A stretch of 64,000 nucleotides of DNA from Teratosphaeria epicoccoides (taxonomy: Eukaryota; Ascomycota; Dothideomycetes; Mycosphaerellales; Teratosphaeriaceae). Of this stretch, positions 10,621 to 22,635 are shown piece after piece (within the stretch, counting starts at the first letter, position 1; every line of letters starts with the position of its first letter). The notes beneath the pieces are model-generated. The model was not told where the DNA came from and ran no database searches. It saw only the letters and a program-made list of their open reading frames with translations. Both the position numbers and the translations under genes were made by a program. Location: contig JADDMT010000014.1 in assembly GCA_021401465.1 (NCBI GenBank), positions 124,001 to 188,000 on the forward strand. The letters are read 5' to 3'.

Positions 10621-11078
10621 GGCGCTCTGTAACGATTTCGAGTTTTAGTACCGGAAGGATTCGCATACGCACAGTGAAATCGGGCATGACTTGACGACGC
10701 ATACGATAGATAGATCTTTAGCGAGGCGTTGGGGTGGAAATGTGATTTTGAACGCCTGTCGGGCAGCGCAAAGATGTAACTGCCGCTCATGACAAAGTCA
10801 GGTACTGTGAAGATCTCGCCATTCACACGTCGTTATTGTGAGCTGGCAATAGCAGTGAGGTTACTGATCCTTGTTCAGACGGTGCCTGGCTCGTCACATC
10901 AATGCTTAGATGCGAGAGCCCACTGGCGCCTGTCGCGCCTTCCCTTTTGAGACTTCAAGATCCGTGCTCTGTGAAGTCAACAAATACACTCGCTCCTGAT
11001 CAAGTCGCATACACAGCAACACGACGAGTTTAGCTATACAAGATATACAGTATCCACTGTCGAGAGCATCTCATCACA
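10621..11078. other. Intergenic region between Swd2 and the zinc-finger gene
   Basis: The 458 base gap holds the 3' end of the Swd2 unit and the promoter of the next gene. No named element is visible. Confidence 0.4.
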
Positions 11079-12176
11079 ATGGCGCTCGATTTCCACCCCG
11101 ACGACTTCCCATGCATCGACTGCGCTCAACACTTCAATTCGAGGGAGCGGCAAGTCGCCCATCTGCAGATTGTTCACGGTGCCGCCAGACCATGGCTCTG
11201 CTATCATTGCGCGACCGCCATGGAGAACGTCGAGAGTCTGAGAGAGCACCAGAGAATTCACAGCAAGGGTTTCAATCAATGTCACTGTGGATTTACGCTT
11301 TCCACAGCGGACTTGATGGCACGCCACCAGAAATTCGACCACCAGGGCCAGACTCACCGCGCGACCCGCGGATGCGAGCGATGCAGCTATGTCAATGACA
11401 GTAGAGTCGCTGTCTCTCTGCACATGCTGCATCACCATCCAGAGCGGTGCGAATACTGTCTCCGAATCTTCAAGGACGAGGTCGACTTGCGGGTGCACAA
11501 GAATCAAGGCTTTGGTGGCGTCTGCCCAACGAAGGTCCCAGAGCCTGCGATCGAACCAGAGACAAAGTTCCCCTCACCCGAGTCGCCGCCTCCAGCTTGT
11601 CAAGACTCTCCGCTGACCACCGAGGCGAGCCTTCCCATACATCCACAGGATAAGTACCCTCTCCAGCTCGACCCGCTCCCAGACTTTGCATCCATACCCC
11701 AAGAGCAGAACATTCACAAGGTCACAGCCGCCGACTTCGACCCAACCCGCACATACGACACGACGGCCTCCTCCCGTTCCACCTACCGGTACTGCCCGCC
11801 TCAAGTCTCCGACTCTCGCCTCCTGAACGCCGACCCCAAAATGCTGGCGTATGGAAATCTCCTCCGGCTTGCGAAGACTATGACGAATCGGGAGATCATG
11901 GACAAGGCGAATGAGCACCGTCCGCAGCCTGTTTTTGCCAGTGTGCAGATGGTGGCGTGGAGGATCCAGGCGGCGTATAGGGAGGAGGCGAGGATTTTCA
12001 CGGATCCGAAGAGGGGTTTGTATACGGAGGTGGAGGAGGTGAGGGTGTGGTTGGAGGGTGAGAGGAGGAGGGATGGGATTGTGAATGGGAGGAGGGTGGG
12101 GAGGACTATGGAGGACGGGGCGAGAGAGGGTGAGGATGATGGGGTGGTGGGGGGGTTGGGAGGCGGTAGGACATAG
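11079..12176 (+). CDS. C2H2 zinc-finger protein of unknown role
   Basis: The 365-residue intronless protein opens with an array of C2H2-type units: CIDCAQHFNSRERQVAHLQIVH at about residues 12-33 (written here as Cys-x2-Cys-x12-His-x4-His), CYHCATAM...HQRIH, CHCGFTLS...HQKFDH, CERCSYVN...HMLHHH, and a fifth unit from CEYCLRIF. Spacing is regular in the first two and looser later. The middle is a proline-rich low-complexity linker. After about residue 245 there is a conserved-looking helical block (MLAYGNLLRLAKTMTNREI and QMVAWRIQAAYREEARIF), which may be a protein-binding module. The tail is Gly/Arg/Glu-rich. Nucleic-acid binding is likely from the fingers, and a regulatory role is inferred. 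No closer family is recognised. Confidence 0.7.
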   Translation: MALDFHPDDFPCIDCAQHFNSRERQVAHLQIVHGAARPWLCYHCATAMENVESLREHQRIHSKGFNQCHCGFTLSTADLMARHQKFDHQGQTHRATRGCERCSYVNDSRVAVSLHMLHHHPERCEYCLRIFKDEVDLRVHKNQGFGGVCPTKVPEPAIEPETKFPSPESPPPACQDSPLTTEASLPIHPQDKYPLQLDPLPDFASIPQEQNIHKVTAADFDPTRTYDTTASSRSTYRYCPPQVSDSRLLNADPKMLAYGNLLRLAKTMTNREIMDKANEHRPQPVFASVQMVAWRIQAAYREEARIFTDPKRGLYTEVEEVRVWLEGERRRDGIVNGRRVGRTMEDGAREGEDDGVVGGLGGGRT

Positions 12177-12962
12177 CTTCGAGTCGTCGATGATATGTTG
12201 TTCCTGTATAGATCACGTGAATGCACGATCCCGAACACTGTCTGAATCCAATTGGAATTCGAAGACTCATGGCGCTCCTAGGCCGTGAAGCTGGAAATCA
12301 GACTCGCACTTCACGGTCTCGTCGCGGGAGTCCGACGTCGTCGTCGACCTCTCGCGGTGTGAGTAAACAGCCGGCGGGATGGGGATTTGCATGCACTCAA
12401 GAGACCTCGGGATTAGCTCCCCTGGCGCACGAACGCCAGGGTTAAGACCGTGTGGAAGAGTTTGCATAGGCTTTATGGCATCGTAGCGGGCCTCGGACGG
12501 CGAGGGCACGGCGAGCCTGGTATGAGACCTGAATGACAGGCTTGATGGGGGAGAAGACAAGAGCAGCGGATGATGGCCAAGTGGGCATGCTTGGCCTGCT
12601 GGTCATTGCGGGTCAGATCGGTTGCCCGATCGGTGGGGCTCGGGAGCACGACGGTCTGGCAGGGGCGTGGATAAAGACCCTATGACGACTCCAGCGACGC
12701 TTTTACTCCTTCCAGGCGCTCCGATACGCACCTCCATCTTACCTCGTGCCTGTACAACATAGACGCGAGAGCGTCATATCTGGCTTTGCCGAACCAGAGT
12801 TCTTGCCAGTAAGCGATACTTGTGATGTGCAGCCCGCTCGAGCCCAGTGTGGTATGTCATGAGGCAGCTCTCCCTACTTCACGCGACATTGCAGTTGCTA
12901 TGCTCACTAGCAAATTAATTCTCCCCTATATCATGGTCAGCCTCCCAACAACATCTGCGGCG
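12177..12962. other. Intergenic between convergent genes
   Basis: No gene, tRNA cloverleaf or repeat is apparent. The region lies between the 3' ends of the zinc-finger gene and the PIF1 helicase gene. Confidence 0.45.
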
Positions 12963-15795
12963 TCACTCCCATTGCTCGGATTCATCACCGCCCACAAAGC
13001 TCCTTTCATAGTCCTCCGCCGTAATCCCACTTTTGCCGCCCTTTTCCCCCTCCAACCTCTCCTTGTTCTTCTCCGCCAGCTCAACTCTCGACAGATTAGC
13101 ATAAAACGTCCGCACCTTCTCGTGCGCCACGACCTTCTTCGGATCGAACCGCAGCACCTGCAAGCCCTGCATACTCGTTGCACGACTCAGCGCGACGTAC
13201 GCCTGGCCTTTCTCGAATACTTTGCCCAAATCGACCTTTACTCGGTCCAGAGTCTGACCTTGTGCTTTGTGTATCGACAGCGCCCAGGCAAGGATCAACG
13301 GCACCTGTGCACGAGAGGCCTGCACTTCACCGTTCGGCAGCTCGACTTTCCAAGTCTCGGGCTGGCATAGCAGGTCTCGCGATGTGGTGTCCGCCAGCTG
13401 AAAGCGCACGACCGGGAACTTCTTGCTCGTGGAGATGCCGCCGTTCTGCATCGAGACCATACGTTGTTGTTCAGCTGTCAGATGCTCGTCATTGCTGCCG
13501 GCGAGCGTCGTACCGCCTTGGCTGGCAAGAAACAGATCTTCATTCTCGTGGTACTTATCGAAGGTGGCCTCGCTCATGAAGCCTATGACTTTGCCAATAG
13601 ACCCGTTGACCAAACTTTCGTCTACATTCTTTATAAGCATGACTTGTGCACCCTTCTTGAGTGTGATGATTTCTGGAGCCATGCAGTTCTGCAGCATCTT
13701 GTCGCGTTGAGCCTTGTCGGTGATGGCACCGCCATCGCGGGCCTCGAAGACGTATTGTTCGCCTTGCAGGTGACCAAGGCGACTTTGGTTCGCACGATCA
13801 ACTTCGTTGCGGGTCGGAAAGAGCTCGGTGGCCTCAAGTGAATCCGCAAAGGTCACTTCGCGGTTCAAGCCACGGAAAGCTGCAATAGAGGATGGTGACA
13901 AGCGGCCTTCACGCATCTCGTTGAGCATGCCGGCGAACACTGGGATGCATTAGCAGGGCGAATCGTCGAGACAGCCAAGCTCACTTACCAGGATCTTTCT
14001 GACGGAACACATGATGCAGGCCGATGGTGTGTTCGATCGTCGTGTTCCATGTGGCAGCATCAAAGGCGAATTTGGCTACTCTCCCATGGCCCTCAGGAAC
14101 GGGTGGCAGCTGGAAGAAGTCGCCCGTGATCACCAACTGCATGCCACCGAATGGCCTGCCATTGTTTCGCATCTGTCTGGCAATCGATTCAAGCTTGTCG
14201 AAAAGGTCGGCATCCACCATCGAAATTTCGTCAATGATCAGCACTTTTGTTCGCATCCAGCGGTGCTTGGCCTTCGCATTCCTCTTGATTTTCCTCACGA
14301 GCTCCGGCACGTCCTCCTTCCCGAGCCCGATCCCGGCGAAACTGTGCAGTGTGATTCCGCCAACGTTGCAAGCCGCCAGACCTGTGGATGCGGTGACTGC
14401 CACACGATCGGGCTCACGCCGATACTTCCTCCGAAGCGCAGCGATGATTTCTCGTAGAAGCACAGACTTGCCAGTACCTGCCGAGCCAGTGAAGAACACA
14501 CTCCTCTTTTCTTCGGTAACCAGATTTAGAACATGCTGCTGTTCTTCGCTCAGGAAAACACGCGCAGGCTTTGCATGCGTGCTCTTCGCCTTGCGCTTGT
14601 CCTCATCTGTGCCATCCACAAACTTGGTAGAAGCCTTTCGGCTCTCTTCGCGGTGCTTACGTTGCTGCTCTTTGACCGCACTGGCTGTAGTGTTCCATGG
14701 AAATGCATGCTTCTTCGAGTCCTTCGGAACTGGCGTGAAGTCATTCGTCCTGCTCTTGCTCGACTCAACGGGATGTGCCTGCTGCTCTATTGACTCCCGA
14801 GACGCTTCTTGTCCTGACCATGGCAATCTCCTTCGCTTACCGGCCTCGGTGGGTGGCGGGTCGTTCTGCAACGCCTGTTCTACGCCGCCATTGTATCTGA
14901 ACTGCTTGAAAAGCCCTTTTGGAAGCGCGGTCATGTGCTCCACGGGCGACGATGACCAAGCTAAGGGGGCGCTGCTCTTTGGAAGGGAGATCTGAGATGG
15001 GATCGGCTGAGCGCTGCCATACTCACGGTCGATGGGAGTGCCATCTCGAGCAGGACCGGCCTGCGCTTGCTGCTGTCGCGGTAACGTCGGGTAGATTGCA
15101 GGCTTTGTGGGTATCGCTGATGGTTCTGGCGGGTGTTGCTGGGTGCGCTGCGGGCGCGGAGGCGGCAGCTTGGGATATGACACTGCAGTTTGGGGCTCCT
15201 CAAAATCAAGGTCCACATCGCTGTCAAAGTCGTTTTCGTCGAAGGTGATCTGGGTTTGCGTCTTCGGGTCGTGCACCGTTATCGGCTTATTCCGCGCGCC
15301 AGGCCCATCATCCTCAAAAGACCCGTCTACCACCTTTGCCAACCCACTCGCCATTCTCTTGACCCCATTAGTCATGCGTGGCGGCGGGAAGGCTTTCCCG
15401 CCATTGATTACAGAAGCTGGAGCAGGCTTCAGTGGATTCCTATACCCCGGATTGCCTGACTTTTGCAGGATTGTCTCTGGCGGACTCGACTTGAAATAGT
15501 CCTGCGATGACGACAGTGTTGCCTTGCGCGCGTTCTCCTTGTTGTGCGTCTGCACTGCCCGACCTAACATGTTGCTGCTCTGGAAAAACCGTCGCGCAGT
15601 GGATGACTGTGCAAAGGGGGCTGGTGCCGAGCGGGGCGGCGTGTCGAGCGGCCGGCGGGAGTGAGGAAGGACGGCGGCGAGGAGGCGCTGAGGAGATGCC
15701 TTTCCCGCAGCCCGTGCAAGCAGCATACAGTACAGGGTGTACAGGAGAAGAGCCGTTGCGCCCGCGCCGAATGTCGCCGAGAGAAAGTCATCCAT
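12963..15795 (-). CDS. PIF1: PIF1-family 5'-3' DNA helicase, two exons
   Basis: Exon 1 is 15795-13989 and exon 2 is 13939-12963. The 49 base intron (GTAAGT donor, GCTAAT branch, CCAG acceptor) joins HVFRQKDP to VFAGMLNEMREGRLSP. The 927-residue product has a long disordered N-terminus and then the helicase core. Walker A is GSAGTGKS (about 437-444), Walker B is LIIDEIS (about 519-525), the GDFFQLPPV motif follows, and exon 2 carries the late motifs including LILAWALSIHKAQGQTL and YVALSRATSMQGLQVL. PIF1 unwinds G-quadruplexes and RNA-DNA hybrids, limits telomerase and maintains mitochondrial DNA. The first about 75 residues are hydrophobic then Arg-rich and fit a mitochondrial leader. An internal Met76 could start a nuclear form, as in yeast. 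The gene is intact. Confidence 0.92.
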
Positions 15796-16060
15796 TCATT
15801 ATTGGAAGAGTCGCTGTAGCTTGGCGGTTGGAGATGGAATCATGGAAGGAGCAACACGCGATAGAGACGCGCTCGTCCCGAAGAGGCTAGCGCTGTTTGG
15901 CGCGCCACTGCCACTTGTAACTCCCTTGCTCGTTCCTTCCCCGAATCCCTGACGCGAGCCTGGACCGAGTCCACCCGCTATGCTTCATGCTGTCGCTATT
16001 TGCGAAAAGGCGACCTGGAAAGTACTCACCGCGTCGGAGACTGCAGGTGTGTGAAGCGAG

Positions 16061-17010
16061 TCACATGATACCTCGCTGCTCCCCCAACATCATTACCTCA
16101 GCACATCGCTCAGCAATCACATACGCATTGATCTGCGTGTGATGATTCGTGAGTATCGGGCAAACACTCATGTCCGCCACTCTCATGCCTTACACCCCGA
16201 GCACCTGGAGTTCCGCATCCACCACTCGCTCCTTTGTCCCTCCCTTCCCCATCGCACAAGACCCCAGCGAGTGGAACCCCTGAGTCAATTCCGCCCTCAC
16301 ATACTCACGCAAAGCCTTTTCATCATCCTCATTGCACAGCGTCACAGAGCCGTCCTCGTTCTTCTTGCCGGGGCCATGCAGCACCTGACGTGTGATGGCT
16401 TGCATCGCAGCTGTACGAGCGATCCGCAGCTGGAGCCGTAGTGTCGCGAGCACAATTCGCCAGTCATGTGGCTCGGAACCGTATGCAGGATCCACCGCTG
16501 GCAGCTCCCTTGGGCGGCAGACTGTAGAGTCAGTGAGCCTTTGGAGATCAGATTCTGGCACAAGCCTTCGATAGCGAGAACAGAGTCGTCATCGCCCACA
16601 GGACCTTGGTAGAAGAGCGGACCGCCGTGCATCCAGAGCTCGGTGCTTGGCCTCTCTGCTTTCGATAAGAATGCTTGGAGCTGTCATGGAAGACCTCGAA
16701 ACTCCTTGCTGGTGTGCAGCTCTTCCACACGAGCAAACACCATTGCCGCGCTGGCTCCGAACATGGCTAGTGGCCCCTTTTGGTCTGTCTCATGTTGCTT
16801 GCGCGCTGCCTCCATGGCTACAGGATTATTCAGCAACTGGTTGTGACCGGAGATCGATGGGTCGACGACTGCTTCGATCGAAAACGCGCTATGATCTCTG
16901 ATGTTCTGGCCAACAAACGGCGAGTCGTGGATGACCTGTATGCCATACTTTTGCAGTTCCGACGCGGGTCCGATGCTTGACAATAGAAGAATGTGAGATG
17001 GTAGAGGCTT
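16061..17010 (-). pseudogene. Broken C-terminal part of a GMC (glucose-methanol-choline) oxidoreductase
   Basis: Reading from about 17010 downward, the sequence gives GMC landmarks. LLLSSIGPASELQKYGI followed by SPFVGQNIRDHSAF is the ADP-binding/substrate region, and FHSLGSCAMG then VVDAELQVLGV and GMRVADMSVCPILTNHHTQ form the C-terminal signature. The gene is dead by several marks. A TGA follows FRGLP near 16682, a frame change occurs near 16520-16560 between SLTLQSA and ELPAVDP, and a TAA follows VLGV near 16187 before the final block. The N-terminal FAD-binding half is absent upstream. GMC enzymes are flavoproteins that oxidise alcohols or sugars. This copy is a remnant with no expected activity. 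Confidence 0.8.
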
Positions 17011-17286
17011 GGTGATCGGGATTGTGCGCTTTGGTGGCTTGGGGCTTGCGGATGGTGATCAAAGTGGAAGGAGCGGAATGAAATTTGTGTCTTGAAGAAG
17101 GAAGGTGCAACAGTCACCAATGGTGGTCGCATGGAACGTCAGAATGGTCACGCGGTATCGATCACTCCAGCATCACATGGGTCTTACACTTGCTTCTCAT
17201 GTCCATCAGAACCTGCACCATCCACCTTCAATCAAGTTGCGCTGGTCCAAAGCCGCTCAGCATTTCCCACGATCCTTAGGGCTCCA

Positions 17287-18501
17287 ATGAAGCGTCCACG
17301 AGCCACACCATTACTCCTTGCGGTCGCAAACGCGCAGGGTAACAGCAGCAGCATCACCAGCGCCACCAGAGGCACCGCGGCCTACACAACAAGCTGCATC
17401 GATACCACCGGCAACACGCTCGTCGGAGCCACAATCCCTCTATCTCTCTGCGCCTCCTCAACGTCCATCACACTAACGAAGCCAACACCGTCCAGCCTCG
17501 CCCTGCTGGAGCAATGCTACATCCAACCCGGCGGCCTCCAAGCCCCTGACCACGTCGCGGCGCCCGGCTGTGGCGGCATGTTCACGCACATCATCTCCTG
17601 CTACTCTCCCGTCACGGACCCCGACAACTTGGCGCAAAGCCAGGCGTTCCAGGCCTGCATGTGCGAGACCCCGGCCACATCATCCTTCACTCAAGCGAGT
17701 GATCTGTGGAGGAATTTCACAGGGATGTGCGGAATGTCTTCGCGATACTGCGGGCGTGGAAGTGGGAGTGTTGAGCGAGAAATTGGTGCGCATCGAGAAC
17801 TTCTGCGAGGCGGGACAGCCGAGTGAGTTTATGTTTCTGGTGAGGTTGGAAGGGTGGTTATTCGGGCTGCAAGGAAAGCACGCGGTGGCGACGCCGGCTT
17901 TGCAAGATAGTATTGCTAAAGTCGGGGATGTTGCGACTGCGTAAATCGATTATCCCGATCCTCATCGAGGCGCAGACACTGACGCTGGAACCTATAGCTT
18001 CACCACCGTCCCGCCGCTCGCCAATCTCGCCCACGGCGCCTCCGCGACTTCGGGCGCGAGTCTGTATGGCTACTCGCCATCGACACCACTTTCGCTGATG
18101 TGATCCAAGAAGTCTACACCGCGACCGTCACTTCCCTGATGGCCTGGGTGACACATCCCCTGCCTACTTCCACGAGGTTTTCTGGCGAGCAGACGCTGGT
18201 GGAGACTGGTGCCCAGGTACGTACGGGTACTGATGCTGCGCACAGCAGCAATGCGGATGCCTCGGTTTCTGGAGCGGCGGTAGGGGAGCTGAGCAGTGCC
18301 GTTGCTGGTGTATCCTTGGCTGCCGTTACCGTGAGAGCACCGACGTCAGCTTCGGCAGTGCCAGTGCAGAATGTCGGTATTTCAGCGAACGGCCTCGTAA
18401 TAGGGTTGACGATAGTATTCATCGTAGGCTTTTTGGTGACCGCGACGGCGGTCACTCTGCACTACATGCCCCGGAAGGGCGACTTCCCTGTTTGGCGGTA
18501 G
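17287..18501 (+). pseudogene. Secreted/type I membrane protein gene with frame breaks
   Basis: The ATG at 17287 starts a signal peptide (MKRPRATPLLLAVANAQG) and then a Thr/Ser-rich region with several cysteines (CYIQP, GCGG, SCYSP, ACMCET). Near 17728 the frame shifts by one base. Reading on in the new frame gives CAECLRDT and continues to about 17943, where a GTAAAT to CTATAG intron (about 17942-17999) is possible. A third frame (18100-18501) ends in a Ser/Thr-rich stalk and a transmembrane segment (GLVIGLTIVFIVGFLVTATAV) with a short basic tail. The parts look like one extracellular protein, but at least one indel must be assumed. It may be a recent pseudogene or a base-calling error. No family is recognised. 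Confidence 0.5.
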
Positions 18502-18582
18502 ACAAACATGCGATCCGAGGTCAAATAGGACAATAGCATGTCATGGCGCCAGCAGGATGATCAGCATCATCAGACACAACAC

Positions 18583-20038
18583 CTAATGCACACCGTTGAC
18601 CCTCGCAATTGCCTTCCCAGCAGCAAATTCCTTCCTGAACATCTCCTCCATCTCCCTCCTCACATTTACCGCCTGATTCGATTTCTCATCAAACTCCACA
18701 TCCCTCCAACTGAGCCCCCGCCCCTGCTTCACCCCACTTCTCAGCACCAGTCCATGCGCCAGTCCAATCGGCAACCCCTCAATCTCCAGACTCCTCTCCG
18801 CCGGCATCAGCTTGCCGTACACCATAAAGCCCCCCTCCCCATCCAGGTTCTCTCCAGCCTTCAAATCCTTCTTCGCCGTCGCCACGACGTCCGCGGCCCA
18901 GGTCCGCGTCTGCCCGGTCGGCTCGCCGCGGCACACGATACTCGCAATACTAACGCCCAATTCCAGCCCGATGAGGTGGAAAGGTTTGTACTGCACTGCG
19001 TAACGACCTGTCGAATCGGTTTGGAGCCCGTACTGCGCGAAACACTCCCGCTGATATTCCCCCGGCGCCTCGATGATGACGTAAACGCCCCAGCGGAGAT
19101 CGTTGTACACTGCTCGACCGTCGAGTTCTAGACAACTCACAGTTTCTACCGTGCCTTTGTGATCGAGCACCCCGCCTTCGGATTTCGGGCGCAGGATCTG
19201 AGGCAGATCGTGTCGGCCGCAGGGAGGGAATTTGAGGCCTGCGGGCGGTGGAGTGAGGTCGCAGCTGTTCGCGACGGCGGCCATTTCGAGCGCGGACTTG
19301 GTGCCGTCGAGGAAGGAGTTGAACATTTGCGGGTTGAAGTCGCCGGTGGCGACTTGTTCTTTCGTGAAGCCGTAGTGGTGCCATACGGTTTCTGGGGTGG
19401 ACAGTGGTATTGCGGGAGGTGTTTGGTCCCTTTACCCGCACACACGACGTCGAAACCTGCGGTTCGGGCCCAGTCGACGAGTTCGGCAATCAAGGCGGGC
19501 TGGTCGCCGTAGGCCATGGAGTAGATTATTCCTGCTTCCTGTGCTTTCCGCACGAGGAGCGGGCCGGCGAGGACGTCAGCCTCGACATTGATCATGACGA
19601 TGTGCTTTTTGTGTTTGCAGCAGAGGAGAGCGTGGTTGACGCCTGCGGAAGGGCTGCCGGTGACTTCGAGGATGATTTCGATGCTGGGGGTGGCGATTAG
19701 GGCGGAGGCGTCTGTGGTGATGACGGTTTTGGATCGTTTGATGCCTTCTTCGATTGTGAGGGAGTCGGTGGTATCGTAGGAGGATTCTGGGAAGCCTGTT
19801 CGTTGGAGTGCTGCCTTGGCGCGGGAGACAGAGAGGTCTGCTATTGCTGCCAGGCGCATGCCGGGGGTGCGGTGGGACTGGGAAAGGCTGGTGGTGTCAG
19901 TGTTGGTCTTTGAGGCGATTGATGAGAAAGTTCTCAAACTCACAACATTGATCCAAATTTGCCTGCTCCAATCATGCCCACCTGGATTGGTTTCCCTGCT
20001 CTCTCGCGTTCGGCGAGCTTAGCTGAAAGAGATGTCAT
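18583..20038 (-). pseudogene. Homoserine-dehydrogenase-like NAD(P)-binding protein with C-terminal SAF domain, one frameshift
   Basis: The true start is the ATG at 20038. Exon 1 (20038-19944) encodes a Rossmann start, QVGMIGAGKFGSMF. A 56 base intron (19943-19888, GTGAGT to CCAG) leads into FLSQSHRTPGMRLAAIADL. The frame then runs through a dehydrogenase-like middle (IEIILEVTGSPSAG, IVMINVEADVLAGP, MAYGDQPALIAELVDWAR) to GKGTKHLPQYH, where about one base is missing near 19405. The remainder (STPETVWHHYGFTKEQV to the stop at 18583) is fully open and carries the SAF-like C-terminal part (KKDLKAGENL, GLAHGLVL). Proteins with this layout are annotated as homoserine dehydrogenase-like or SAF-domain proteins, but their substrate is mostly unproven. 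A single frameshift in an otherwise well-kept gene could also be an assembly error. Confidence 0.7.
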
Positions 20039-20555
20039 TGTCGCTGTGTATTGTCAATTCGCTGCTCTGGTTCGATAAGATGTTGATAAGGTCTTTTGCA
20101 GTATGAAAGTAGCTGAGAGATATGAGAGCGCAAAGGGCCTACTGTTGTTGTTTTGATCGACAATGCTACGTCGACCACGATGCACTTCATGCTCCTACGA
20201 CACTCGAATGATGTAGTAGGTAGCTACAACCATAACCCCGCAGAGCATTATATCCGCATTTCCATGTGAAAATCCAGTCGATGCGTCGTGGTTCCTGAGT
20301 CGAGATGCTCGCTGACTTGACGAGTCCATGGCCATGATCAGGCCTCTGGTATGGTCAAGCCAATCATGTGTTGTGCAGGGGTTTGTTGATCTTCTGATGG
20401 CTGTTACACAAGCCGGGTGCCCAGACGCTACCATTCATCTACGGGACTGGATCAATATTCGTCCATCGACTGTGAGGTCATTGGACGGCGGTCCAAATGT
20501 GCCAATTCCACATGAGGGGTGTTCTCGGCCACATCAAGAATTGACCTTCTAACTC
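20039..20555. other. Unmutated flank left of the repeat block
   Basis: Normal base composition, no gene supported. The change to TA-rich, stop-dense sequence happens at about 20555. Confidence 0.5.
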
Positions 20556-20619
20556 ATATATAGGCCTATTTACCTATCAACAATAATCTATCAGCACTAA
20601 TATCGTTGTTGTTTTCACT

Positions 20620-22570
20620 ATGCCACCTCAGGTAATCGACTAGCCGCACTAGCACGAGTATGTGTAGCAAGCTATAGCTATTAGCGTCTGCTATGTTAAT
20701 ATCTAGGAGACTATCATGCAGGAAGAACAGACGATTATTAGTCGCAGTTGCCTCGCAAGGCGGCTCAATGATTAGGGCTTCTGTAAATATGTACCTTATA
20801 TTAGAGGCGAAGTCATAGCAAAGGTTAACTGCCTTATAGAGTACTAACACTAGTGCTAGCGGTCTACTAACAAGGAGATACTAGATGTATTATCTGCGAA
20901 TGGATACGACATGAGCCGCAGAACGTTATAGCGGCGACGTATTACCCTTAGCTATAAGAAGAAGCTTAATTAAGAGGAAGGAGAAAGGGAAGAGTAGTAA
21001 CTTATACTGCTATTATGTAGTAAGTATGACAAAGGTAATGCTCTACATTATGGCAGGGAGAACCTATACATGCACTTTTGACATGCGTACAGGACAGTTA
21101 GACAGTAAGGACACTTATAGTCTAATTACAGTGTACTTACTACTTAATCGTAATAGTAATTACCTTTTCTAAGCCGCATAGAGCGTTAACCCCTAGGGCT
21201 TTCAAGAGCGTAGTCGTCCTTTAAGGGTGAAGCATAGTGTCCTTTAAGCTCCTAGACCGAACTAGGGCTAGTTAATTAACGCCTATTACAAGATAGAGAT
21301 GTTTAGAATTAGCATTTACGCCGCTATTAACATGTAGTCTCGTAATATCATGTAGATCTACATTAGCATTGTCAGACGCATAAAGCTAAGCGTCCTTGCA
21401 TAATACTCTCAATGTGTATAGGAGTTCTTAATAGTGCCTCAAATAATCTGGAGCGACAGGGGTCTTAAGACACTAGATCTAGCTGATGCTCACTTTTAGC
21501 TGTCATAAGAAGCTCGTAGGGACGTAGGCGAAGGCCGTTGTCTAGACGCAGAGGAGCTAGGCAATTAGCAAGAGGCTTAATTCGCGGCGAGGGTAGCAGC
21601 TACAGCTAGCGACTAAGGGCTATTGTCAGTTGACGAGATAGACGACTCTGACGATCAAGATGATGACGACGATGACGACGACGAGCCCCTACGCTAGCCA
21701 GACGTGTAGCATTACTAGCAAGCTAAGCAGCTAGTCTTTAGACCCTAGCTGCCGCCAAGGAACGAGCTTACATTCGCTGATTATTATTAGTATAGGACAA
21801 GCAAGATGAATTAGCGCATTAAGGTGTAGTAGGGCTAGCTCTTAAAGACTAAGCTTAATTACTAGAGAGACTAGTTTTAAGTACTTAAAGATAGCGGCCA
21901 TTAGAGCGAAGACTACTTCTCTAACAAGATCGCCTTTATCGCGGTCTACATGCCTATCATCTAGACAGCTGCTACTAAGTTCTTAATCTTGTAGAGGAAC
22001 CACAAGATTCGCAGCTAACTACGGCGGCTACATTGTGTGCCAGGGGTCCCTAAGCGGCTATATGGATATCCGGAGAGTCATAAGACTATGCCTAGCCGCT
22101 AAAGCGGTATGCAAATCAATGCTAATAGTCCCCGATTAGCAGCGATTAAGGAATACCTTAAAGCTACAGGTTTTAGTAAGTCCTAATCACAGAGTACTTA
22201 CAGAGTCGCTCGACGCACTAGAGAGCTATTAAGAGCTCTTTAACTTCGCTCGATATGCACGACCCCTACCTAGTACGCCGATTATAGTATAGTCGTAGTA
22301 CGCCTCGAGGCACTTTGCTAACTCTTAGCAGATATTAATAAGTACCTTCCTGTAGACACGTTAGCATAGTACGCTAGTACCTTAGTATAGGTCGGCGTTA
22401 ATATGGCTGCTATTACTAGCGACGCTAATGAGCTAGAGAGTAGCAGAAGGCTACATGAGCTTGCCTACTATTACCTCCGCAACTCCGCAAAGGCCTATCT
22501 AGATGCTAGTAACACTAAGCTAAAGCTAGCATAGTCTGACAAGTATCATGTAGTACCTCGCTTCTGACCG
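20620..22570 (+). pseudogene. Integrase-core (DDE-type) transposase relic
   Basis: Reading past the TAG stops, several blocks match the fungal/animal integrase-core transposase family (IS3EU/Ginger-like; exact superfamily not certain). ATG is at 20620. A helix-turn-helix-like block (GYDMSRRTLQRR) lies near 20900. SDRGLKT lies near 21450, where the family has a catalytic Asp. KMN-stop-RIK lies near 21803, corresponding to NQRIE with the catalytic Glu codon now Lys. NHKIRS...CVPGVPKRLYGYPESH lies near 22005-22080. Frame changes between blocks imply introns or indels. The stops and lost Glu show that the copy is inactive. A C-terminal extension rich in helices runs to about 22570. Confidence 0.6.
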
Positions 22571-22630
22571 AATGTTGATCTACAGGTGCATGAGGCTATT
22601 AATAGACTAACACTACTACTTCTAGAGTAG

Positions 22631-22635
22631 ATAAC
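22631..22635. repeat. Target-site duplication ATAAC, left copy
   Basis: The five bases directly before the left LTR of copy A equal the five bases after its right LTR (30805-30809). This is the duplication size of Ty3/gypsy integrases. Confidence 0.9.
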
